Origin: Embiotoca jacksoni
Lineage: Eukaryota; Chordata; Actinopteri; Embiotocidae
Reading direction: 5' to 3'
Assembly (NCBI GenBank): GCA_022577435.1
Contig: JAKOON010000002.1
Coordinates: 11,660,001 to 11,724,000, forward strand
Length of the DNA stretch: 64,000 bases
Shown here: positions 50,094 to 60,859 of the stretch, piece by piece
How positions within the stretch are numbered: the stretch's first letter is position 1
How the letters are laid out: each line of letters starts with the position of its first letter
Notes under the pieces: generated by a model
What the model was told of the DNA's origin: nothing
The model's database searches: none
The model's input: the letters and a program-made list of their open reading frames with translations, nothing else
Program-made: the position numbers and the translations under genes

Positions 50094-52760
50094 GGTCAGT
50101 TCAGAGCAATTCGAAAAGTATTTTTGCTTGAAAAGCCCTAAAAATAATCTGTTAAACTTCAATAACTTTCTGTTTTATTCATGCACTTTGCAATCAGAGC
50201 GTATTAAACCAGCAGTCACATGCTCACTAATGATTGCCTTATACTGGATGAGTAATTCTACTACTGTAGTGTACTGTACTATTCACTGCCGATTGTCTGT
50301 TCTATTTGTCTCTTTCTACCAGGCATGGCGGATACCCTTGAGGTGAGTACAGAATCTAGTTGGTGCTACTTACAATTGTAAAATGTAACTATAAAAGTTA
50401 ATGGATGAGAGTCAAACTTATTTACCTCCAGAACATGAAGTTTCTTGTCGACCGGATCTGTCCTCATAACAGCGTAGTCCGCTTCATCGTTGGGGATGTT
50501 GTATCTCCTGATGTCCACATGCATCTGAAGCTCCTCCAGATACAGCAGCAGATGGAGCTTCTCAGTGTAGTTCTCCCAGCTCAAGGGACTCTCCAGCATG
50601 GCCCTTCTAAACAGACCATGTGAAAAGTGCATGGTCGCGTTTACTGAAGCTCGGCTGTTTTATATCATTTGTGTTTGTTTCCGTCCAGTGCTTTCTCTCA
50701 CTACACAATGGCTACATTTACATGATATTGATGAAGTTGATGTTTTTTAAGAGTCATTCCTACAATATTGTGCTTTGACCATAAATTGAAGTGAATTTAC
50801 CTTTTATCGTTGTGGAGAGGAGGCTGCTTCAGTGATTTGATAAACTGGTTCATGTCTGCTGGTATTTTATACTCTTTAAGCCTCACAGTTTGCTGCATCA
50901 TCATTAATTGCCTGGGAGGAGAAGACCTAATAAAAAACGTTGGATCTATCACTATAAGACAACATGAGGCATACAGCGTTTAATGTTTTACTGTACATAT
51001 TTAAGTGAGTTGAGTAAATGGTGTTACCTTTCGGGTCGCTGCCAATCAATGATCTTGTAATGAGATTCTACATTTCGGGCACGGAGGGAGCGAGGTTTGT
51101 AGGGGGCTACACTTCTCAGCTCCCGTCCTAAAGAAGTTTGAACCTGAGCCTCAATAAAGCGCACAATGTAGAAAGCCGGCTGCTGCACTGGTTTGAAGGC
51201 AAACGCTAGTGTCTCAATATAAACTCCAACCTCACTGCAGAGGAAGTGAACCTGGATTTCATAGCTGTCGCCTAGAAACAGAACACAACAGGAAAATGAT
51301 GTTATATCATAAAGCATTCATAGTGGTTTGTTGTGGCCATAATTCTCTCTCAAATGTGGACTCGTGAATTCAAATGACGGTCAACTTGTTTGTGATATTT
51401 GCATCACCTGGTTTTAGTGACAGAGGTTTGGATTCGGTCAACTTGTGCTCATCCGACAGAGTGAAGGGTCTGCGCGTCTGCAGTTGAGTGTACTCGGTGA
51501 AGTACACAAGTTCTGCTCCAATGTTTTTCACCTTCAGCTTTAACACATGCCTCTGAAATAACTAAAAACAAAATGAATGTATGCAGTAGTGCTTCACGTT
51601 TGTAAAATGATTTAACATGGTTTTGAATGTTTCGGCAGATGACAAGAAGGGCTGCGATTTCAAAGCATAAATACCTGATCTGTGTCTTCTCCACACAAGT
51701 CCCACACAAGTTTTCCATCCTCAAACGGATAGTCGGAGGTGATCCTGATACCACGTTGGTCAGAGATCAACTGAGACCTGTGGGTGCAAAAAAAAAAGAT
51801 GATGATGCACTTTAAGAGCAGCAGAGTAATGTGCAACTCAAGATACAGATGGACAAACGGACAGACACATAGAAAGGCCTGTTGTGAGTGCAAGTACAGT
51901 GACGGAAGTTAACATCGTTGTCTAATTCAGAACTTTGTGTATGACTGTAGTCATATTAGTTTCTGTAGTTACTTACTTACAACTCTATCCACACTCTTTC
52001 TTGAGATGTTTTTGATTTTCGCAACACCACACAAGTTAAATTAGCTTCTGTAAGTCTCGTTTTATCAGATGACCTTTGTTTGATTGTGACGTTTCACATT
52101 ACTTTTACTTATCATCTTTAAATCAAAAACGCATTCCAGTTTTTTAAACAATTTGAATAAAAAAAAATCAGCAGATGTGTTGGACTCTTGAGGATTGTAG
52201 TGTAGAAATAAATAGAAGAACCACCTTGTATGTGTCAACATTTAAAAAAAAAAAAAAAAATCTGACTCGTATTTACAAGCAGAAGTAAAAAAAAATTTTT
52301 TAAAAACACCCCCACAGAAATGAGGAGTCTGTCCTGTTACCTGTCTGTCTTGAGTTTTTCAATTAGACGCCCGGCCAGTTTTCTCGGGTTTTTGTTGTCC
52401 ATCTCTTCCTCATCTGCTGAGCAGTTGAAGTCCTGCGCTGCCACAGGGGTGGCCGCTGTGTTCTGGACAGGCTGAGGCTGACGAGTCCTGTGTGTACGCC
52501 ACTGGTCCAGAGGAACAGAGCTGACCTGTGCAGATTATCACTTCATGTAGATTTCATTTTTTTTAACGAGACATTCACTGTCATTTGCTATAAAAGGTTT
52601 CCTTAATAATTATCCTTAAAAACACATAAGAACAAGCTTCGTCTTAAAATATTCAAAGGCATAAATTTCAAGGGGGTTTGAGTCAAAACACCGAGATGAC
52701 ACACTGCTGCTGATGGTTTCAAATATTAGATGTCAGGAAATGTTTTCTTATGGTTAGCCA

Positions 52761-52803
<43 letters not shown>

Positions 52804-54479
52804 GCTGTCATTCATCTTAACAATTAATAGCATAACTTTTCAAACCCAACATGTCATTTAGAACATGTGTGTTATTCTTACTGGGTTAAATAATATCATA
52901 AATTATTTATCTTTTTGAAAATGCTGGGAAAAAAACCAAACCCTGCAGTCAGCATTTTTTTCACATGAATGATGCAACAATGTTTGAGTTTGTAACAACA
53001 GCTGAATCACAGTGAACACAGGAAAACTCTCTGGTCGGTCTATTTGTTTAAAAAATAAAAAGTTTACGGTTTGAGGAAACAGACTTCACACATTATAGAC
53101 AGAATAGACTTTGTTAACTATCCCCTTCTCTCTACAAAACTAAAATGAGAACAAGGTGTCTTCTCTCAGTGACGAATTGTAGCAAGAGCTGTTTGCCATA
53201 AACATATCTCAGTGACTGAGATAAGTCACATCAGGACACCTGGACGATCCTAACCCCCAAGGTTACGACAGACCATTTAACATAATTTCACAATCACATT
53301 TATATTTCTTATTTTCTTATTCATGCTGAAGATAAAATTCCATGACCTGAAGGAAGGAAGGGTTCATATAGAAAACAAATAAGTCAGTGTACCGTTTGAC
53401 CTCATTTGTGACAAGCTATACATTTTACTTTGTACCTTTTAATCTGTAAATTTGCATTTATGTACAATTTAGGGAATAAAATAAAAAGACGTGTGACACA
53501 AAAAAGTGTGTGGTAACATGCCATGCAATAAATGTTTCTACAATAGAATACACATTAATTATTACGGCTCTATTTAAGTACAAAAGTCATACAAAAAAAT
53601 TACAAAAATCCGAAATGAAGGTAATATTTATGAAATAATTCATATCAATGTTTCTGGATTTAAAAAAAACAAAAACGAATAGATGTTTAACTGGATAAAT
53701 GCTGTTAATAATAATAAATTTAAAAAATAATAATAAGATATTAGATAAGAGCCAGACCTGTTTCCGTAGAAAATTATCAATAAAACAATGATAGTGTGAT
53801 ACATATTGGATGTCATATCCATTTGAAAGATAAATTAAATTAAATTGTTACTGAGGATAGAAATGTAGAAATAAAGTGACTTCAAATGATGTGAGAAACG
53901 TTTTTTAGAATCTAAAATATATAATCGCATTAGAATAACTGAAAAAAAAAATACATGCTCTAAGTAGTAGCTGTATCTCAAACAGTTCACTAACTTTGAT
54001 GTTTCTGTGCGGTTTTAGTGGGACTTGACAGACGTTTCATATGTTTGGTGACATGTTTGCTAATTTTGTTTTTACCATTACAATAACAAGTGTTACAATA
54101 GACAACCCAAACTCCGCCAACCGGCCTGCTATGAAATTCAGAAGTACATACCGCGGAGTTGATGCGTATAGTGTTTTTTCTTCTTGTTATTTTGTTGAAA
54201 TATTGCAGCGCATAAAGGACCGAACTGAAGCTCGGATATCTGGTTCCATCGTTCCTAAAAGAAACGCAAAAAAAAAAAACAACATTTCAATTCGGATGCA
54301 TTTCTGAAACATAAAGAGCTCTTGTGGCGAAGTACCCACCTGGTCCTGAACTCTGAGATGTAAATATCTGTTAATGATTGAATCGTGTAGGTGCTGGATG
54401 CTCTCTTGGTGTCTCTCAAAAAATCGAAGAATTCAAGTCCAAGTTGGCAGCGTGTGTGTAAACTTTCTTTTTCAACCAT
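41062..54479 (-). CDS. mov10: Mov10-type SF1 RNA helicase
   Basis: Mov10 is a UPF1-like RNA helicase that works with Argonaute and decay factors and restrains retroelements and viruses. I assembled 22 minus-strand exons, with consistent GT-AG phases: 54479-54340, 52520-52341, 51777-51675, 51552-51408, 51271-51028, 50911-50801, 50606-50426, 48139-47997, 47744-47574, 46019-45907, 45751-45555, 45266-45169, 45024-44927, 44823-44725, 44575-44473, 44370-44253, 44009-43818, 43708-43637, 43500-43375, 43298-43210, 43098-42974, 41078-41062. They sum to 2865 nt, 954 residues. Helicase motifs: I GPPGTGKT (506-513, split by an intron), II DEAG (626-629), III LAGDPNQLGP (653-662), EEFQGQE (841-847), VI VAMTRAK (882-888). 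Human MOV10 is about 1000 residues. The start MVEKESLHTRCQLGLEFFDF matches the family N-terminal helical region. A TAG at 41064-41062 ends the frame 12 codons before YLGPEWRKDAS and a TGA at 41028-41026, where other Mov10 proteins carry a PEWR tail. Confidence 0.95.
41296..42900 (+). mobile_element. Tc1-like DNA transposon, inactive
   Basis: Terminal inverted repeats of about 165 bp (41296-41462 and 42739-42900) are roughly 90% identical by eye. The left end sits after a TA and reads CAGCGGGGTAAAAAAACTAT. The right end lacks the matching last 8 or so bases and runs into a TA/TACA repeat. Between them is a decayed plus-strand transposase gene. The element lies in the last intron of mov10, antisense to it, and resembles a Tc1 family abundant in fish. 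Confidence 0.96.
41601..42540 (+). pseudogene. Tc1 transposase, frame-broken
   Basis: The start MVSHKKHLMMGKSKELSQDL is followed by a helix-turn-helix-like segment (GYRRISKLLNVPVSTV). The frame then breaks near 41750-41830, resumes as IIRRVVQEPRTTRGELQKDL through WSDESNIELFG (first catalytic Asp, about 42090), shifts again near 42170, and shifts once more after DILDKKN at about 42310. The last piece carries FQQDNDPKHAA (second Asp) and SPDLNPTENLW (catalytic Glu), so all DD34E residues are still readable but in separate frames. It cannot make transposase. Confidence 0.95.
42899..42958. repeat. (TA)n/(TACA)n microsatellite
   Basis: TA-rich then TACA-rich tract abutting the right end of the Tc1 element and 16 bp from the donor side of mov10 exon 21. 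It probably grew from the TA target site and ate into the transposon tip. Confidence 0.9.
43506..43557. repeat. (CA)n tract at a splice acceptor
   Basis: On the minus strand this is a TG/CG repeat ending in GTCTCAG, the acceptor of mov10 exon 19 (43500). It fills about 40% of that short intron and replaces a normal pyrimidine tract. Confidence 0.95.
46437..46467. repeat. (TAC)n microsatellite
   Basis: TAC/CTA tract of 10 units inside the mov10 intron between exons 9 and 10. Confidence 0.95.
49500..49600 (+). repeat. Possible short retroelement end
   Basis: ACTCCAGAAGGCGGCAGTAA then a GCAGCCGCCATTAAACGACA block and an AGAAGAAGAA tail is a sequence type I have seen repeatedly in fish non-coding DNA and 5' untranslated regions. 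It lies in the mov10 intron between exons 7 and 8. Family not known to me. Confidence 0.35.
50029..50092. repeat. (GT)n microsatellite
   Basis: GT tract of about 31 units in the mov10 intron between exons 7 and 8. Confidence 0.97.
52762..52800. repeat. Poly(A) run
   Basis: 39 consecutive A in the first mov10 intron. No element body was identified on its left, so a retroposon tail is not proven. Confidence 0.93.
52810..54330. other. mov10 intron 1, no exon seen
   Basis: The 1.8-kb intron between mov10 exons 1 and 2 is AT-rich. The exons on either side join in phase (2 to 1) without any extra exon. I saw no additional conserved coding block. Confidence 0.6.
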
Positions 54480-54707
54480 GATAAATAAGCCTATTATTTA
54501 TCCCAAAAAAAAAAAAATCGTCCGGGCTGCGCGTCTGAATACGGATACAACGCTCATCAACACTGGATGTGTTCTACGAGGAAATCCCCAAGACGACTGA
54601 CCGCTTTCAATTCCGGAGCAGCTCACATGGGCGGTTGCTCTAGTTTATGAAATACAGCTGCAGTAACAAATCGAGGAGATTAGGCACACCCACGAAGTCA
54701 GTCTCAG

Positions 54708-54719
54708 GAGAAACGAAAC
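54708..54719. promoter_or_regulatory. IRF/ISRE-like motif upstream of mov10
   Basis: GAGAAACGAAAC lies about 230 bp upstream of the mov10 ATG. It contains the minimal IRF pattern AANNGAAA and differs by one base from a two-box GAAANNGAAAC element. Interferon induction of MOV10 is known in vertebrates. Whether this site acts is inference. Confidence 0.35.
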
Positions 54720-56175
54720 ATTAAAAACTGCAACCATAAAAGCAAATTTGATCAGAGCAGATCTGTAAAACTTCCATCCAGATTCGGACGAATCAAGCAG
54801 TCAATCTTCATTTTAGTTTCCATTATTGATTCAACTTTTCAAATCTGGATTATTCTAAAGGTTCATCATAAATACAAAAATTTTGTGGATTCATTTAAAA
54901 AAAAAAAAATAAATAAAAAAATAAAAAATTTATGAGCCTATGAGTTAGGCTCTTTCAATTCAACTTCCTGTTAAAAAAAACATGATGAGTAGGTAATAAT
55001 GTGTATTGCCATAGAAACGCAATGCAAGCCGAACCAGAAACAAAGAAAACAGTTTCCTGTCTCTTGTTTTTGAGGCCTCTACAATAATAACCTCAAAGCA
55101 ACTCCAGTGTCTCTTGGACCAGCAGACCCCCGCACAGGACGTCTCCACCATCTGTTCTTATCAGTGTAAGGTACCAGATGTGACATTGGATCCCCTTAAG
55201 GAATGTAAATTACCAACCCAAAAGGCACCACTGCCGTAACATTGTGACATTTATGCCCTCAAAGAGCACTGGAGTCTGACACCTTTAAACGGACACTGAT
55301 ATGTGGATCGGGATGACTCGGTACCAGATGACCGACTCATGAACCCCTTAAAGTTCCTCAGCCAGGAATATAAACCCTGTGGAGGATGTGGTTTTATAGT
55401 CTTTAGAGCCACACTAAAAAGACACTCTGGACAACGTTCATTCGTGGACCCATAACCTAGAGCTGAGTGTGTCTCAAACCCCCTCACAGCATCACCATCA
55501 GGAACAACTCTCCGAAAAGGACCAATACATGCAGAGACATTTCATTTCCCAGGACTCAGCCTTGTGTTTCCTGACTTGTCCAAAAGTATATGTCTTTGAT
55601 GCCAAAAATCATTGATCCAACAATGCTTTTAATTTTGTAATTTGTGTCCTCGAATAGATCCGTTCATCGTCAGGTGGCATCTGTCGCTGACTCCTTACCA
55701 TCTATCACAACCTACATCTGACTTTCAGGTGTTTTGACTTCCTGTGCTATATACTGACCTCCACTCTGATTGTTTCCACCTCTGTCTAATTGTCTTCCCG
55801 CCCTCTTCTTTATATAATCTGCATATTTCTGTCAATATGTGCTAGTTTGTTGTCCATCTTGCTCAGACCCAGGTGTCAGCCTCCAGTGTCCTCTTGTAAA
55901 TTTTCCTGATCTTTTGGCTCCGCTACGTGTAATTTGGCTTTTGTTCATCCCTGTTTTGACCTCAGCCTGATTACTGGATTTTCTGGTTTTGACCATGGCC
56001 TGTTTTTTGGACTCTGCCTTTTGACTCATCCCTGCAACCTGCTGCCTTGTAGTTTTGTACTGAATGCAAACTTCAAGTAAAGAGCCTGAATGCATATAAA
56101 AGTCATCAGAGAACAGCTGAGTTTCAGATCTAGATTTGAAACTGGCTGCAGTTGGAGCACCTTTGACATCATCAC

Positions 56176-56209
<34 letters not shown>

Positions 56210-56560
56210 GTCTGCATGGGCACAACACTGCTCAACGGTTTACTGAGATGACTAAGATGGTGTTCCTGTAATAAAAATAAAATAAAATAATTAGTCATTG
56301 ATATACAACCACACTGAAAAGAGGGAAACGTCTGCGTCACCGACTGAAATTGAATTTGTACTTTAGTCCAAGTGAAAATTGTAGTTTCTCGTTTCCACCA
56401 GGATTTTTCAGTTTGCCTAAAACTAAAAATGCGCTCACCCCCAGAGTAAAAGAACAGCAATACTTTTACTTAAAGGGGATTTTTTTTTTTTTTTTTTTTA
56501 ATTATTTTTTTTTAACTTTAAACCAGAGGTTTTCATGTCAAGTGACCACATGACGTCACG
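54720..56560. other. Intergenic stretch, repeat-like right part
   Basis: This lies between two divergent genes. Around 55740-56090 the sequence has repeated TTTTGACC and CTGTTTT words ending CAAGTAAAGAGCCTGAATGC, reminiscent of a common fish repeat 3' end. A 31-T run sits at 56178-56208. No exon is claimed. Confidence 0.4.
56178..56208. repeat. Poly(T) run
   Basis: 31 consecutive T. Confidence 0.95.
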
Positions 56561-56589
56561 TTAAATCTTTCTGCGTCGAGTTTTGCCGT

Positions 56590-56636
56590 CAGCCGTCACC
56601 TCGCTTCGGAAGCGACAAACAACTCCTTTAAACAAG
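56590..56636 (+). promoter_or_regulatory. Candidate untranslated first exon
   Basis: GC-richer sequence ends in AAACAAG followed by GTAAGAG, a near-perfect donor (GT at 56637-56638). It precedes the short coding exon at 56970 on the same strand, so it may be the 5' untranslated exon or an alternative first exon of the unrecognised gene. Confidence 0.35.
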
Positions 56637-56847
56637 GTAAGAGTTTGAATGTAGTTGTTTTGAGGGGATTGTGTGTTTTCTGTGAACATGTATGGTGAGT
56701 GGCACCATGGACAAATACTTTACAGACCATCTTTGTGTCTTTGCGCGGGTTAAGCACGTTACCGGCACGGTTGCCTCGTGCCGACTGCGAGGCTGTAATT
56801 GCCTCCAGTTGACAAAGTGCGTGTTTTTCCCGAAGGGAGGGAGGGGA

Positions 56848-56863
56848 GGGGGGGGGGGGGGGG
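56848..56863. repeat. Poly(G) run
   Basis: 16 G within the GC-rich start of the unrecognised gene. Confidence 0.93.
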
Positions 56864-56969
56864 CTGGGCTCCCCCACCACCACCACCCCCGCCCCCGCCT
56901 CACACTACGGCGCAGAGCCGCGGGTGAAGCGGACGGTGACGCTCCGTGGAGCTGCCGCTGACGACAGAA

Positions 56970-58516
56970 ATGCCCGTTACTGTAAGTATCGCACACATTG
57001 CGAGTGGGAACGAGCGAATAACTTTCTTTTTTTTTTTTTGTTTTGTTTTTTTTGTTCCGTTTTTTTTTTAAAAGTTGTATTTAATGAACTGCGTAACGTG
57101 TCGGGTGTGAGGCGGTCTTTCCCGCCGCTGAGCAGTCCACGCAGCCTGTCGCCTGATTACCGTACGTGAGTCGTGTCATTTCAGTCGTGTAACCACTGTT
57201 CGTTAATCCGACGGATGTTTTAAACGTGTCGGCTTCGTGTCTGATGAAATGCGCACCGGTCACTGGTTATTAGAGTTCCGGATCCCCCCCCCCCCCACCT
57301 CCCCGTCTGAAACGATGCAGCCTCTCCTCAGCCATTTCTCGCCTAACAGAGGTTGCAGGTGAAGCTGTGCAGCAGCGGAGGGAGGAGGGCTTGTAGGTGA
57401 CTTGACTGTTTTGTGCCCCACAGACTTGAAATTCAGAGTTTTTTTTTTTTTTTTTTTTCCCCCCCCGGTAAATATCTTTATCTTTTTGCGCATTTAGTAA
57501 TACAAATGTGAATTAAACTTTTATTCTCTGATGCATAACCACAAAATATGACGGTGGATTAGGTTGTTGGACTGATTAAAGTAATGAGGAAGAATTTATA
57601 TTCTTGCATCTGTCAGTGTAATAGAGTATAGTACAGAACCACCAGTATACTCAAGGCTCAGTTCATAAATTACAGTCTATTGTCACGAAGTAAGATTTCA
57701 CCAATTTTCTTTGAGTTTACAGGCTTGCCGTCTTGCCTTAAAGTTATCAACTTTAGCCATGTTGCTGAAATTGGTACGTCCCATAACTGTGACTATTATT
57801 TGACTGTATATTTAAATAGAATTTACAAAGCCAAAATATACATTTTGCACATTATAGAAAAGCTTTGAACTTGCACAGATGTATATTTACCAACGTAGTA
57901 TTTAAATGTAATTTCAGTTGAATTTGTAATGTAGTATAAATTAGAAACGGTATGAACATTTAACAGCAGGTTAACTTCACATTTATTATTATTATTACAG
58001 TTTTGCAAACCAGAAGAATTGCAAACAAATAACCTCAGACCATAACAAATACAAACTCTAGTTAAGCTCTGATTATTATGTTGACCCGTGGCGATGGGGT
58101 TGATACTGTACTGAGACCTCGGATGATTTTAAACTCAAAGAATTTAGGCGATTCTACTTTTGCTGTTCAGGATTTAAATGACTTGCCATGTAATGTTTAG
58201 CTAAAAGTTGTCCCTCACTGAAGTTAAAACATATTAATCTCGTTAACTTCCGACATGGCAACTGTCGGGTAGAAGAAACTGTTCTGCAAGAGCCAGAATC
58301 TACTCGTTGCAAGTAAAAATCTAATTCTAACTTCTTTTTGTGGTCGTGGCTCACTTTCCACTGTGTTGAAGTGAAAGACAAAAAAAACAAAAACATTTTG
58401 TACTGTAGAACTGTAGCTTGTCTCCTAAAAAAGGAAATCATTTTAATGTATCTACACTAAAAGCCTTACACTGGATCTCAAAGTTGTGGCACTTTTTTGG
58501 ATAAAGCAACAATTTC

Positions 58517-58554
<38 letters not shown>

Positions 58555-60510
58555 CTTCTATGCGTACAGGCAATGAAAGAAAAAGACCAGGTTTTCTGCC
58601 TTTTTCAATGCAAGTATTATACTCTAAAGATGACCTCAGCAGTTTGACTTGCACAAACATTGATTTCATAAATACTAAATATGTATTGTGAAATTTCTTT
58701 CTTATATCACCAGACGTATGAATCTGTGAGTGTGAATTAGTTGCAAGTTACAGCCAATTTTGTACCGCAACGAATACAGTTGTCACTCTCGTTTTCGCGA
58801 GACCCTTTTGGACGGCCGGGCCGGTCGGTGAAAAGCTCAGCCACGGTGCGAGTTTTCCTGAATCCCGATGACACCGGGAGGCTCATTCTGCCCGATGGAA
58901 CTCCTGACAAACGGAGCAGCTTACGGATGAAGTCCGAGAGTCAAAATGGAATTTTGCGCACGTGAACTTCACATCTTCTGCCGAACTCGAGGATTTGACA
59001 ACTGGGTCATCCCGATAACTGACGATTGCAGCGAAGGATTCGGTGTCGCCGTCTGTGACGTTTTGGAGTCAGACGACAGAGCTCCCCTCCACACACCCTC
59101 TGGCGTTTCTGGGACTCCTGCGACACTGAACCGCGGTTAGAACATGGAAAATGCGGTTTGGGTCAAACGTGTCACCGAGTTCAAAAGCAAATATGTTCTT
59201 GAAAAGGTAGCTGGAGAACTATTCAAGTACAACGATTACTTAGCGGATGCTAATTTCCGATCTCGCATTTGTAATGGTTCAATATAAGGTAACATTAGTG
59301 CCATAGTGCATTAGTAACTTGAGATGGCCAAGTTTTAATACCGGCTGGAACTTTGATGGTTTTTGCGTTGCTTATCTCGTGTTTTAGAGAAAAGGTGTAC
59401 CGTGTTGCATGTTAACATCGATGTGGTTAATGTCACTGAAGGCTTAAAAACAGATGACGGACCAGAATTGACCTATTCTGTGTTTTTCCTCAAGTGTTGA
59501 TGTGTGATACACGTACTAGCCAGATCTACTGACTGCAAATGTCAGGTTTTATTTGTGTATTTTTTTGTTTTGTTTTTTAGTACATAACAGAAGGTGACGC
59601 ATATTTTAAAAACATCACAATAAAGATGGTCTTTTGAGAATAATATTCCTGTATTTGTTTATTGTAAGTAAACCAAATTGAATATTGACTAACAAAATTT
59701 CAGTTTCATCTTAAGTGAAAATGTATATAGTTAAATTATAGTTTGTACTGAATAAAAAAAATCTGAATTGAGAAAAACTAATACATTTGCCTGTAAAAGA
59801 ATTAGAGTATTTTAATTAGTTTATTCTAAAGTAAAAAAATTTTTTACTTGCAACAAAATTTGAATATTTGTATTAGTTTATTCTAAAGTAAAAACTTTAC
59901 TTGGATGTAATTGTAAATATTAAGGTTTTTTCTAAAGTAAAGAAATTTTGTTGTAACAAAGTGAAAAATGACGTGTGGTCTTTATACTAAATCATCTTTT
60001 TACCTTGTATGAAAGTAATAGTTTTGTTCTTGGGTAAAATAAATATTTTTGATTGATATTAAATAAAACAAACTTTAATTTTACCAAATCATAAATGTAA
60101 TTTCAAAAATCTTTCCTAACCTGATTTATATAATTTTATTTCTAGATAAAATCATGTATAAAAAATAATATCTAGGCTCGTTGACAGTATTTTCAGATTT
60201 TTGGAGTGATAACGGAGCATCCAAAAAAACCTTTGTGTCTAATATGGAATTTTAAACCTGGTATTTTCCAATGTTCAGATTTCTGTTCCGGTAATTTAGG
60301 TGATGACTCATTTGCCTATTTAAACAAAAGACTTTGACATCTGTAATGGTAATTCTCCCAGCCCTTATATTCTGTGTGATACACATGTTCTCTGTTTGCT
60401 TACACGCGATGTTTTATCTGCCTTCTAGCACACGCACATATTCTCCAGATGATGCCGTATACTCTTTATGTAACACAAATGTCTTCGTTGTTTCAGATCA
60501 CATATTGTTT

Positions 60511-60584
<74 letters not shown>

Positions 60585-60784
60585 ACCTCGACCCTGGTAC
60601 CGAACGCTCCATCAGGGCAGAAGGGAGTATCAACCGAAACCTTTACATCAAGATTCTTCCATACAGGGGAGTTCTCCAACCTGCTTTGAACAGAGACGGC
60701 AGAACTTTCCCACAAAAGCCTCCTGTTTCTTCTAATCAGGGTCTCCCTCTCACTTTCTCCAGACTGCTCAAGTACTCTGCGTGA
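56970..60784 (+). CDS. Unrecognised spliced gene, frame uncertain
   Basis: I do not recognise this gene. Proposed parts are a first coding exon ATG-CCC-GTT-ACT (56970-56981) with donor GTAAGT, a middle exon 58741-59135, and a terminal exon 60582-60784 with poly(A) signal AATAAA at 60808. From 58741 the frame reads LQVTANFVPQRIQLSLSFSR to a TGA at 58963. Overlapping it in another frame from 58946, MEFCARELHIFC runs through TPSGVSGTPATLNR to a donor at 59136. That donor is in phase with the terminal exon (GDLDPGTERSIRAEG ... FSRLLKYSA). Both frames have protein-like composition, which suggests one gene with a single frame break near 58950: a base error, a real mutation, or two alternative starts. 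No domain, signal peptide or membrane segment is evident. An unbroken product would be about 200 residues. Confidence 0.45.
57180..58490. other. Intron of the unrecognised gene
   Basis: Sequence between its proposed first and middle exons, AT-rich from about 57480 onward. No additional exon was identified, though one could be missed. Confidence 0.4.
58518..58553. repeat. (ATT)n microsatellite
   Basis: ATT tract of 12 units. Confidence 0.96.
60512..60581. repeat. (AC)n tract forming a splice acceptor
   Basis: AC tract of about 34 units whose last A plus the next G is the AG acceptor of the terminal exon of the unrecognised gene. There is no ordinary pyrimidine tract in the 69 bp before the exon. 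Confidence 0.93.
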
Positions 60785-60807
60785 CTGTGACACCTTCTTT
60801 TTCAAAG

Positions 60808-60813
60808 AATAAA
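60808..60813 (+). terminator. Poly(A) signal
   Basis: AATAAA 24 bases after the TGA of the terminal exon of the unrecognised gene. The very short 3' untranslated region fits a compact gene. Confidence 0.6.
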
Positions 60814-60859
60814 CGACGACAAAGACATTTGGCGTCAGAACCGTTATTTCATTTTCTCA

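Noticed and set aside
55251..56095. Minus-strand frames as an extra gene between mov10 and the unknown gene
   Set aside because: Low-complexity, repeat-like composition, no splice logic, and the underlying DNA resembles a common fish repeat end.
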